NCBI GenBank assembly: GCA_025454075.1
Contig: JALOPD010000003.1
Location: forward strand, 1 to 46,544
Direction of reading: 5' to 3'
Source of the DNA: Desulfobacterales bacterium
GTDB taxonomy: Bacteria; Desulfobacterota; Desulfobacteria; Desulfobacterales; UBA2174_A
DNA: 46,544 bases
Shown here piece after piece: positions 7,464 to 14,742 of this stretch (the stretch's first letter is position 1; each line of letters opens with the position of its first letter). Below the pieces are notes generated by a model. That model was not told where the DNA came from. It did not search any database and saw only the letters and a program-made list of their open reading frames with translations. The translations under genes were made by a program, and so were the position numbers.

Positions 7464-8480
7464 ATGGACCTGTCCAAATTCCCGCGCAGACGTTACACCG
7501 CCGGACCAACCCCCATCGAATTCCTCCCTCGCTTCACCCGAGCGCTGGGAGGGCCGAATGTGTACATCAAAAGAGACGACCTTCTCGGCCTGACGTCCGG
7601 GGGCAACAAGACCCGCAAGCTTGAATTTCTGGTGGCGGACGCCTTGGCGCAGGGAGCCGACACCCTGATCACCTGCGGTGCGGTGCAGTCCAACCACTGC
7701 CGCCTGACCCTCGCCGCCGCCGTCAAGGAGGGCCTCAAGTGCCGCTTGGTTCTGGAGGAGCGGGTCCCCGGCAGCTACAACCCGGATGCTTCGGGCAACA
7801 ACTTTCTTTTCCGGCTGCTGGGAGTCGAAAAAATCGAGGTCGTCCCCGGCGGCTCCGACATGATGGCCGCCATGCGCAAAGTCGCCGACGACCTGAACAA
7901 GGACGGCCGCAAAAGCTACATCGTCCCCGGCGGCGGCTCGAACCCCATCGGCGCCACCGGTTACGTCGCCTGCGCCCAGGAGATCCAGGGCCAGCTCTTT
8001 GAAAATGGGGTGGCGATCGACCGCCTTTGCGTGGCTTCGGGCAGCGCCGGCACCCACGCCGGACTGGTCGTCGGCTTTATCGGCTGCAACATGAACATCC
8101 CCATCGTCGGCGTCGGGGTCAGCCGCGATCCCGGCGACCAGGAACCGATCGTCTACGAGCTGGCCCAACAAACCGCCCAGCGTTTAGGCGTAAACCAGGA
8201 GATCCCGCGCAAGGCCGTCGTCGCCTTCGGAGACTACTGGCGGCCGAAATACTCCGTGCCGAACCAGAAAATGGTCGAAGCCGTCAACCTCATGGCCAAG
8301 ACCGAGGGCATCCTGCTCGACCCGGTTTACACCGGGAAAGCCATGGCCGGGCTGATCGACCTCAGCCGCAGAGGCTATTTCAAGCAAGGCGAAAACGTCT
8401 TGTTCGTGCACACCGGAGGGTCTCCGGGCCTGTACGCGTATATCAAACCCGTGCTCGGCCTCGAAAAGGTCGCCGAATAG
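7464..8480 (+). CDS. PLP-dependent D-cysteine desulfhydrase / L-cysteate sulfo-lyase family enzyme
   Basis: A 338-residue fold-type II PLP enzyme. The cofactor lysine is in TSGGNKTRKLEFL (Lys49), the substrate-binding loop is CGAVQSNHCR, and the phosphate-cradling glycines are in SGSAGTHAG. The C-terminal FVHTGGSPGLYAY is typical of the group with ACC deaminase, DcyD and CuyA. D-cysteine desulfhydrases give sulfide, pyruvate and ammonia; cysteate sulfo-lyases give sulfite instead. I cannot separate the two from the sequence. In a sulfur-respiring host both are plausible. The ATG follows a GGAGC purine stretch. It stands alone between a lipoprotein gene and a ParA gene. Confidence 0.87.
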   Translation: MDLSKFPRRRYTAGPTPIEFLPRFTRALGGPNVYIKRDDLLGLTSGGNKTRKLEFLVADALAQGADTLITCGAVQSNHCRLTLAAAVKEGLKCRLVLEERVPGSYNPDASGNNFLFRLLGVEKIEVVPGGSDMMAAMRKVADDLNKDGRKSYIVPGGGSNPIGATGYVACAQEIQGQLFENGVAIDRLCVASGSAGTHAGLVVGFIGCNMNIPIVGVGVSRDPGDQEPIVYELAQQTAQRLGVNQEIPRKAVVAFGDYWRPKYSVPNQKMVEAVNLMAKTEGILLDPVYTGKAMAGLIDLSRRGYFKQGENVLFVHTGGSPGLYAYIKPVLGLEKVAE

Positions 8481-8666
8481 ACGTCCCGGGCTTCCGCGGA
8501 CGATGCGGGCCAAAAAAAAGTTTGCTTTATCAAATCCAAGAATCTATAAAACAAAAAATCCGTGCCGCGGCAGCCCGGGGCTGTCATTGGCGAGCTCGCT
8601 GACACTTTGCCGAAATCAGGACTCCGGCCCTGTGCCTGACAGGAAAAGACGCTTGAGGCATTGAAG

Positions 8667-9281
8667 ATGGTCATCAGCTTGATCAATCAGAAAGGCGGCG
8701 TCGGCAAGACCACGACCGCCATCAACCTGGCCAGCGCGTTGTCCTCGAGAAATCTAAACGTCCTGATGGTCGATGCCGACCCCCAGGGCAGCGTGCTGCA
8801 GTGGCAGGCGACCGGGACCAATCGTGAGTTCGATGTCGTCCGGTTGGCCATGCCGGAGCTGGGCAGCCAAGTCAAAAAACACCGGCGGGAATTCGACCAT
8901 GTCGTCATCGACTCCCCGCCGGCGCTTTCACACATCAGCCGGGAGATCGCGGCCTCTTCGGACCTGGCCATCATCCCCATTGCGCCCAGCTCACTGGACA
9001 TCTGGTCGAGTCGGGAAACGATCCAACTGGTCACGGACGTGCGCCGCAAACATAAGAGCCTCGCCGCCCGGCTGCTCGTTTATCGCAAGATTCCCGGGAC
9101 GCGCCTTGCGGCGGAAGCCCGCGATGCGCTCAACTCCTATGGGCTCGACATCTTCAAAACCGAAATCTCCCAGCGAATCGCATACGTCGAGGCTATCGTT
9201 TCGGGCGTTTCCGTCCTGAAATACTCGCCGAACAGCGTTGCCGCCCGGGAAATCAACGACCTGTGCAACGAGATCCTATAG
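8667..9281 (+). CDS. ParA/MinD-type ATPase (orphan, no ParB)
   Basis: A 204-residue deviant-Walker-A ATPase. KGGVGKTT begins at about residue 9, [10 protein letters not shown] is the A' motif, and VVIDSPP is the Walker B. It has no N-terminal helix-turn-helix, like small ParA/MipZ-like positioning proteins. The ATG at 8667 is preferred over a TTG six bases earlier because GAGG then lies 8 bases upstream. No ParB or parS-like site is nearby, so plasmid or chromosome partition is not supported. The next gene, 17 bases on, encodes a small membrane protein, suggesting positioning of, or anchoring by, that protein. Confidence 0.87.
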   Translation: MVISLINQKGGVGKTTTAINLASALSSRNLNVLMVDADPQGSVLQWQATGTNREFDVVRLAMPELGSQVKKHRREFDHVVIDSPPALSHISREIAASSDLAIIPIAPSSLDIWSSRETIQLVTDVRRKHKSLAARLLVYRKIPGTRLAAEARDALNSYGLDIFKTEISQRIAYVEAIVSGVSVLKYSPNSVAAREINDLCNEIL

Positions 9282-9298
9282 CCGAAAGGGATGACACC

Positions 9299-9694
9299 AT
9301 GGCGCGGAAGCGATCGCTGAAGGATGCGGCGGCAGACCGACTGGTCGAAAAAAACAAGACCGTTCCGGAGACCCCTCCCCCACCGGCCAGGAAAAAGGCG
9401 GCAAGGTCCGGCCCGGTGAAGGCCGCCTCGGAGGCGCCCCCCGCGGAAAACCCCGTCGTGCCGCCTCCCGAGCCCGAGGCGCCGCAGCCTCCCGCGGTGG
9501 AGGTCCCGGAGCCTGCCGAGGAATTGAAGAGAAGGCTTCCGCCCCTTGTCTGGAAAGGGATTCCGATTCTGATCGGGTGTGTCGCCGGCTATTTTTTCGG
9601 CCTGGGGCATGCGACCGGACCGGCGAGCATGCTTTTTCTCCTGATCGGGCTTGCGGCCGGATACCTTCTCGGCCGATTCACCAAGACCACCTGA
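9299..9694 (+). CDS. Small membrane protein with Pro/Ala-rich cytoplasmic tail
   Basis: A 131-residue protein. The first 75 residues are Lys/Arg- then Pro/Glu/Ala-rich and probably disordered. Two hydrophobic helices then follow: GIPILIGCVAGYFFGLG, and ASMLFLLIGLAAGYLLG, ending RFTKTT. AAAGGG lies about 8 bases before the ATG; an in-frame start further upstream would overlap parA and has no binding site. The family is unknown to me. Tight linkage to the ParA ATPase (17-base gap) suggests a ParA partner or cargo: basic/disordered tails are common ParA-stimulating elements. That is inference only. Confidence 0.75.
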   Translation: MARKRSLKDAAADRLVEKNKTVPETPPPPARKKAARSGPVKAASEAPPAENPVVPPPEPEAPQPPAVEVPEPAEELKRRLPPLVWKGIPILIGCVAGYFFGLGHATGPASMLFLLIGLAAGYLLGRFTKTT

Positions 9695-9728
9695 AGCGCC
9701 CACTCCTTATTCCAACGCCTCACCAGCC

Positions 9729-9759
9729 GGCGGAGCGGGGGCCGGACCCCCGCTCCGCC
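9729..9759. terminator. Bidirectional hairpin between convergent genes
   Basis: A perfect 13-base-pair stem: GGCGGAGCGGGGG (9729-9741) with CCCCCGCTCCGCC (9747-9759), loop CCGGA. It lies between the ParA operon and the convergent lipS2 gene. There is no T-run, so intrinsic termination is uncertain. The left arm carries the GGCGGAGCGGGG core that recurs at 14687 and 32608. Confidence 0.65.
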
Positions 9760-9802
9760 ACCACCTTCCCATCCGAAAACGGGTTTATAATGATCGCCGC
9801 TT

Positions 9803-10873
9803 TCATCGACAGGCTGCGACCTTGCGTTTCCTGCTCATCTGCAAGCGGATCCGATCCAGGTCTTCCAGGGTCGGCGGGAAAGGGTAGTTGCGCAGGTTCG
9901 GCCCGGGGCGGGAATTGGCAAAGGGGCGGTTGCAGGCCACCTCGCCGTCGTGTCCCTCGCACCCGCTGGTTCGAAACGGCTGCCCGCCGACGACGATGCG
10001 GTCGAATTCCGTTTGGCCGATACCGTAGTCCGCTATCCGGCCTTGCGGGGTAAAGGCGAACCGGTCGGCCCGCGAGAGCCCGTGATCGATCAGGTAGCGC
10101 GCAACCTGGACATGTCGGTAGTGCGAGATGGACGGCCGGGGGTGCTCGGCCATGCGCGAGCCCGGCTCCGGGAAAAAGGAAAACAGGTGGGCCCGCCCGC
10201 CCATGTCCTTGGCCGCCTGGATGGCGGCGCACATCTCCTGTTCCGTTTCGCCCATTCCTACGATGAGATGAACGCCGGCATGGCCCTCGCCGAAGACGCC
10301 GACGGCGCGCTGGAAACAGTCCCAATAAACCTGCCACCGATGCGGGCCGTTTACCCCGCCGCCGCGGTATCGCTCGAAGAGCGCTTGGGTGGCGAGATCC
10401 ACCGCCACACCGATCTTGTCGGCCCCGGCCGCTTTGAAGCGCTCAAGATCGCCCCGGCCCAGGATGGTGGGAGTGACCAGCAGGGACACCGGAATGTCGA
10501 AACTCGAACGCAGCCGGCCGCATGCGGTCGCCGTGTCCTGAACCGCGCGCGGCCGGGTGATCATGGAAATGCATATCCGTTTGACTCGTTGCCGGCGCTG
10601 CGCAATCTTTTCAATGATGTCGTCCAGCGGAAAGATCGGCCACTGCACGCGGATAAAGCTCTTGCCGGGGCCGGCTCCCGGGCGTTCGGCCGACAGGCCG
10701 CAGTAGGCGCAGCGGGCACGGCAGCCTTCCGGGTAGGTCAACAGCAGGTTGATGCAGTGGAGCCGGGCATCTCGGTAGAACCGGCCCGGAAGGTACCCGA
10801 GCGTCATGGCCGCGGCCAGGCTCATCCGCATGTGGCCGGGGCTTCGGGGGGCATCGCCTTCCAACTCCGCCAT
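9803..10873 (-). CDS. lipS2: LipS2-like radical SAM lipoyl synthase subunit
   Basis: A 356-residue radical-SAM protein of the biotin-synthase-related group. The cluster motif is C-RAR-C-AY-C (Cys51, Cys55, Cys58) within LLLTYPEGCRARCAYCGL. Further cysteines in TSGCEGHDGEVACNRPF could bind an auxiliary cluster. In archaea and some bacteria, a pair of such proteins (LipS1 and LipS2) replaces LipA and inserts the two sulfurs of lipoate on octanoylated carrier protein. The call rests on the partner set: lipS1 is 18 bases upstream, then a LipT-like flavoprotein and an sLpl(AB)-type ligase. AAGGAG is 8 bases before the ATG. Naming this one LipS2 rather than LipS1 is tentative; true BioB is unlikely. 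Confidence 0.78.
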   Translation of the reverse strand: MAELEGDAPRSPGHMRMSLAAAMTLGYLPGRFYRDARLHCINLLLTYPEGCRARCAYCGLSAERPGAGPGKSFIRVQWPIFPLDDIIEKIAQRRQRVKRICISMITRPRAVQDTATACGRLRSSFDIPVSLLVTPTILGRGDLERFKAAGADKIGVAVDLATQALFERYRGGGVNGPHRWQVYWDCFQRAVGVFGEGHAGVHLIVGMGETEQEMCAAIQAAKDMGGRAHLFSFFPEPGSRMAEHPRPSISHYRHVQVARYLIDHGLSRADRFAFTPQGRIADYGIGQTEFDRIVVGGQPFRTSGCEGHDGEVACNRPFANSRPGPNLRNYPFPPTLEDLDRIRLQMSRKRKVAACR

Positions 10874-10891
10874 CGCTGTTTCTCCTTCGCC

Positions 10892-11836
10892 CTACCCTTC
10901 GAGGCCGATCCGGCCTTCGGGCACCGAGCAGCAGGTGTTTTGGCAGCGGATCTCAAGCCCGTAGAACCGGGCCCGTTCCAACGCCTCATCCGACGGCAGG
11001 GCCATGCGGTTCACGCCGGCGTCCACGGCAAGGACCTCCAGCCGGCGGCTTCCGCGGGGCCGTGCGCACCCCAGGCTGATGAGGGTATCCGGCATCTTGA
11101 AGCGTGCGAGCGCAATCAGCTCGGCGACCGCTTCGGCGCGGGGCGGGGCGGCCCGCTGAACGGGCGTGGCCGGTATGCCCATCAGGGACAGGACCACGAC
11201 CTGCTCGACCTTGAACGGCGCGACGAGGTCCAGCGCCTTTTTCTCGCCCCGCATCCGACCGTAATCGATCCCGCACACGATGTGCGGTACGACAGGCACC
11301 CCGGCCTTCTGCAGCGCTTCCAGGCCCGCAACGATTCGCTCGACTCCGAAGGGAACGTGGCAGATCCTCTGCAGCGTCTCGTCATCGCCGATGACGTCGA
11401 CCAGGGCCTGGTCCACCCCGGCCTGTTTCAGGCCCGCCGCATCCTTTTCACGGATGAACCCCGCATGGACGGAGATGAACAACCGGGTTTTCTCTTTGAC
11501 GGCCCTTATGGCCGGCAGAAACGGCTCCCAGGGCAGGCACCCGTCGCGGTCGCAGCCGCCGCTGATGAGGACCCCGCAACGGCCCTTGCAATCGAGGGCC
11601 AGGCACTTTTCAACAAGCGCATCCGGGTCAACGGCCGGAATCATGGATTCGAGCAGCTTGCCTTGACAATGGTCGCACCGCAAGTCGCATTTCGAACCGG
11701 TGATCGACAACGCGGGGTAGCTTCCGGTCCGGCCGTCCAGGGTGAACATCCCGGGCAGATAGAAAGTGATGTGCCGGCCCCGGTTATCCCAGCTGATCCG
11801 CCGGGCCGCTTCCAGCATTCGGTCCAGGTTCGACAT
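10892..11836 (-). CDS. lipS1: LipS1-like radical SAM lipoyl synthase subunit
   Basis: A 314-residue radical-SAM protein of the uncharacterised biotin-synthetase-homologue group (COG1856 type). SITGSKCDLRCDHCQGKLL has CxxxCxxC at residues 50, 54 and 57. The C-terminus has a second cysteine set, CQNTCC (298-303), plausible for an auxiliary sulfur-donating cluster. Together with the LipS2-like protein it would form the two-protein lipoyl synthase. The ATG at 11836 is chosen; an in-frame start 14 codons earlier would overlap lipT more. Even so the gene overlaps lipT by 53 bases, implying coupled translation. Which paralogue inserts which sulfur is not readable here. Confidence 0.77.
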   Translation of the reverse strand: MSNLDRMLEAARRISWDNRGRHITFYLPGMFTLDGRTGSYPALSITGSKCDLRCDHCQGKLLESMIPAVDPDALVEKCLALDCKGRCGVLISGGCDRDGCLPWEPFLPAIRAVKEKTRLFISVHAGFIREKDAAGLKQAGVDQALVDVIGDDETLQRICHVPFGVERIVAGLEALQKAGVPVVPHIVCGIDYGRMRGEKKALDLVAPFKVEQVVVLSLMGIPATPVQRAAPPRAEAVAELIALARFKMPDTLISLGCARPRGSRRLEVLAVDAGVNRMALPSDEALERARFYGLEIRCQNTCCSVPEGRIGLEG

Positions 11837-12926
11837 GGTATTCCCGGTAGGCGATCCAACAGTGCCGGATGATCTCATCGAAATGAACCCAGTTCGCTTC
11901 CATGAATCGGCGCCGCCGGCAGGCCCGGTTCAGGGTTTCGCCGAAAAGATTCCGCCACTCGTCCTCGTAGTGCCGCAGCAGGCGGTGGTCATTCTCCCGC
12001 ACCGCGCGGGCCGCCCATCGGCCGGCCATCTTCCCGCACGCCACCGCACTGAAGACCCCGGCGCCCGTGATCGGGTGGGCGTGCCCGGCCGCATCGCCGA
12101 CCAGCAGGATGTTGCCGCACACGGTCTGGCGGGCCGGTTCGACCGGTATCCAACCGGCGTGATACCCGCTCGGGCGGCCGCTGATCCTGCCCTCGTCCTT
12201 CAAACGCCCCAGGAACCGTTCCAACGCGCGCCGAGGGGATGCGCGCACGCCGGAAACGGGCGTGCAGCCCAACCCCGCATTCGCTTCCCGGCCTTTCGGG
12301 AAAAGCCAGCCGTACCCGGCGTGAATGGAGGGTTCGAGATAGACCTCGGTGACCTCCATCGGCTGAGCGAGGCGCACCCGGGCCTGAACCCCCGGAATCC
12401 GTTGCCGGTCGACGATCCCGATCCACCGGCCGACGGCCGAGCAGGGGCCGTCCGCGCCGATGATGACCCTGGCGTTGATCTTCGACCGGACGCCGGTCTT
12501 GTCTCTCAGAAGCACCGTTTCGGGATCCAGGCGTTCCACCGCCGCCGTGGAAAGGATCAGCCGGGCTCCGGCGGCGGCGGCGGCTCCGGCCAGGACCTGG
12601 TCGAAAAGATCCCTCCGGATCGTGTAGCCCGGGGCGGAGATCTCCTTGACGTCGCTGCCCGGGAGGATGGTTCTCATCGCCCGAACCGGTTGGACCAGAA
12701 AGCTGCGGTCGGGCGGGATATCGCCCAGCAGCGCCGCCGGGATGTACTCGGCGCACTGCACCGGGACGCCGACCACGCGGCGGCGGTCCACCACCACCAC
12801 GCGGGCGCCCTCCCGGGCCGCCGCCAGGGCGGCGGTGGACCCGGCCGGCCCGGCCCCGACCACGAGAATGTCACAGGAGGGCGGCACCGTTTCCGGAGGG
12901 CGGACTGCCGGCGATCGTCCGTTCAC
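11784..12926 (-). CDS. lipT: LipT-like FAD-dependent oxidoreductase (geranylgeranyl-reductase family fold)
   Basis: A 380-residue flavoprotein. The dinucleotide motif VVGAGPAGSTAAL is near residue 23, CAEYIP follows the first lobe, the second FAD motif is NILLVGDAAGHAHPITGAG, and the GADGPCSAVGRW loop lies between. It would usually be called a geranylgeranyl reductase. Its place between an sLpl(AB) ligase and the LipS pair fits LipT, the flavoprotein proposed to feed electrons to LipS1/LipS2. The GTG start has AGGAGG 7 bases upstream. Its 3' end overlaps lipS1. A role in lipid saturation cannot be excluded by sequence, but no isoprenoid gene is nearby. Confidence 0.75.
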   Translation of the reverse strand: MNGRSPAVRPPETVPPSCDILVVGAGPAGSTAALAAAREGARVVVVDRRRVVGVPVQCAEYIPAALLGDIPPDRSFLVQPVRAMRTILPGSDVKEISAPGYTIRRDLFDQVLAGAAAAAGARLILSTAAVERLDPETVLLRDKTGVRSKINARVIIGADGPCSAVGRWIGIVDRQRIPGVQARVRLAQPMEVTEVYLEPSIHAGYGWLFPKGREANAGLGCTPVSGVRASPRRALERFLGRLKDEGRISGRPSGYHAGWIPVEPARQTVCGNILLVGDAAGHAHPITGAGVFSAVACGKMAGRWAARAVRENDHRLLRHYEDEWRNLFGETLNRACRRRRFMEANWVHFDEIIRHCWIAYREYHVEPGPNAGSGPADQLG

Positions 12927-13014
12927 CCGCGCTCCTCCTGTTTCAGCGGCCGCCCCTGCACGGCATCCTTTCTACGGCCCAATTTCAGGCGGCCCTCCCG
13001 CACGCGCGAGGCGC

Positions 13015-14586
13015 TCAAACCGGCCCGAGCACATTCAGCACGCTTTGGAGAAGGTCCAGGTTCAATGCCGTCTGGCGCTCGAACCGCCCGGTGTAGGCGT
13101 GCTTAACCTGGTCCAGTTCGTAGCAGGTGGTGTTGTCGATGTCCAACAGTATCCCGGGGACCCCGGACCGGCGGAAATCGTCCGCGTGCTTGGCAAAGAA
13201 CGGCTGGCAGCAGCAGCCGATGTAGGCCGGCTCCCCGGCGCTCCTCATCCGCATCAGCTCCGCCCACAGGTCTTCGAAGCTGACGATGGCGGCAACCCTC
13301 ATCCGGCGCTGCCGACCGATCTGCCAGGCGGGGCCGATGGTGCAGCCGCCTTCACCGCAAACCCGGCATGTTTTCCGGTTCCTCAGGTCGCACCCGGTCC
13401 GCTTGGCGCAGTACGGGAGCAGGAGAACGGACGGCTTCCGGTCGAGGATGGCGGCGAACGACCCGTTGGTCGGATTGATCCGGTTGCAGTGCTCTAATGG
13501 GATGCCGAATTTGGCGATTTCGAATTTTTCGAAAATCAGGTCGAGCGGCCGGATGAAGTCCTCGAACGGCATCCCCGGAATGCAAAACTGCCTGTCGGCC
13601 AGGAACCGTCGGATGGTGCCGCGCAGCGATTCGCGGTCCAGGGGCACCCCCCTCAGCGCCGCCTCCAGGTCGTAGAGCGTCCGGTGGGGATAGGAAAAGA
13701 AGTCTCCGGTGATGTACAAGTCCCTGACCCGCTTTTGCCGACCGTCGACGACCAGCGTCATCCGCACCAGACCCGCGCGGGATTTGTAGGCGGCCTGCAG
13801 GCTCTCCCGCCGCCGTAGCCTCGGGCGCACCTGGTCGATCCACTCCGCCGACCGGTAGTGCGGCCGCCGGGACCGGAACAAAGCCTCCTCCGCCGCGGTC
13901 AGGCCGGCCGGTGTGAGCCGGATCCCCAAGCGCTGCTCGAACCCGCGCCGAACCACGTCCTTGATGCGTTCAAGGCCCGGCGTCGAGCCGAGCTCCCAGC
14001 GCAGGCAGGTCACGCGATCCTTGACGGAGTCGATCTCCTTGGCCTTGAGCTTCTCGACCGGGATGCGCAGCGCCCTGAGCATCGTGTCCGCGTCGAAGTC
14101 GACCAGCATCGTGCCCTGGAAAAGAAACGCGTCGCCGGATTCCGTGCCGCCGGTGCCGGAAATCTTCCGGCCGTTGATCTCGATGTCGTTGCGAGGCCGG
14201 AATTCCGCCTTCAGGCCTAAAAGCCCCAGCGCGGAGATGACCGGAAGACAGAGGGTTCGAAACAGGCGGGCAGTGGGAAGTTTCACATTGAAGAAGGACT
14301 TGTCGCAGATCACCTCCCAGCCGAGCTGGTTTTCGTCGAAGAAAACGGCACCGCCGCCGGTGTTGCGCCGGTTGATGTCGATCCCGTGTTCACGGCAGTA
14401 GTCGACCCGGATCTCCTCCTGCACGGATTGATGGAACCCCACCAGGACGCAGCGGGGCTTGAACTGCAGAAACCGGATCGTGTCGGGGGTCCGGCCCCGG
14501 CCTTTCAGTTCCAGCAGCACCTCGTCCAGGGCCATGTTTTCAGCGGCCGTCAGGGGCGGGGTGTCGAGAAGCCTCCACTCCTTCAT
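13015..14586 (-). CDS. slpl(AB): Lipoate-protein ligase of sLpl(AB) type with C-terminal DUF116-like domain
   Basis: A 523-residue fusion. Residues 1-250 are a lipoate/octanoate ligase: RRNTGGGAVF at 73-82 and the catalytic lysine in NGRKISGTGG (Lys141). Residues 255-345 look like the LplB accessory domain (KSRAGLVRMTLVVDGR, LRGVPLDRESL). Residues about 388-500 are extra: PYCAKRTGC, CRVCGEGGCTIG, IGCCCQPF and a Cys at 488, a pattern I match to DUF116, a cysteine-rich possible metal or Fe-S domain. Ordinary ligases end near residue 340. The ATG at 14586 fits LplA-type N-termini (EWRLLDTPPLTAAENMALDE). It heads the cluster and would load octanoate or lipoate onto the carrier protein for LipS1/S2. 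Confidence 0.83.
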   Translation of the reverse strand: MKEWRLLDTPPLTAAENMALDEVLLELKGRGRTPDTIRFLQFKPRCVLVGFHQSVQEEIRVDYCREHGIDINRRNTGGGAVFFDENQLGWEVICDKSFFNVKLPTARLFRTLCLPVISALGLLGLKAEFRPRNDIEINGRKISGTGGTESGDAFLFQGTMLVDFDADTMLRALRIPVEKLKAKEIDSVKDRVTCLRWELGSTPGLERIKDVVRRGFEQRLGIRLTPAGLTAAEEALFRSRRPHYRSAEWIDQVRPRLRRRESLQAAYKSRAGLVRMTLVVDGRQKRVRDLYITGDFFSYPHRTLYDLEAALRGVPLDRESLRGTIRRFLADRQFCIPGMPFEDFIRPLDLIFEKFEIAKFGIPLEHCNRINPTNGSFAAILDRKPSVLLLPYCAKRTGCDLRNRKTCRVCGEGGCTIGPAWQIGRQRRMRVAAIVSFEDLWAELMRMRSAGEPAYIGCCCQPFFAKHADDFRRSGVPGILLDIDNTTCYELDQVKHAYTGRFERQTALNLDLLQSVLNVLGPV

Positions 14587-14682
14587 GTCACATCCGTTTC
14601 CGGCGCGCAGGCGAACAGCCGCTGGCAATATCCATGACCGGTTTATCGGACCGGTCGTCCGATATGGCACCTCTTGATACGG

Positions 14683-14742
14683 CGCCGGCGGAGCGGGGTG
14701 CCCGCCGGTGGGACAGACTTCGAAATTTGCCGTATTTAATGG
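14683..14742. repeat. Intergenic hairpin with GGCGGAGCGGGG core plus AATTTGCC motif
   Basis: CCGGCGG (14685-14691) pairs with CCGCCGG (14702-14708) around AGCGGGGTGC; one more G-T and one C-G pair extend it. Downstream is AAATTTGCCGTATTTAATGG (14723-14742), which reaches the codA stop codon. The hairpin is a near copy, in opposite orientation, of that at 2103-2123. It lies between the 3' end of codA and the start of the lipoate cluster, so it may end codA transcription. The promoter of the lipoate cluster must lie in 14590-14690, but I see no convincing boxes. Confidence 0.45.

Noticed and set aside
8667..9281. Plasmid partition or prophage locus
   Set aside because: No ParB, parS repeats, integrase or phage genes are near the ParA gene.
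9803..10873. Biotin synthase (BioB) identity
   Set aside because: No other biotin genes nearby and the neighbours match the LipS pair; BioB-specific context is missing.
11784..12926. Geranylgeranyl reductase acting on lipids
   Set aside because: No isoprenoid or ether-lipid gene nearby, and tight linkage with lipoate genes favours LipT, although not proven.
9950..13106. Long plus-strand open frames opposite the lipoate genes
   Set aside because: Arg/Pro/Gly-rich translations without domains; typical shadows of high-GC coding sequence on the other strand.
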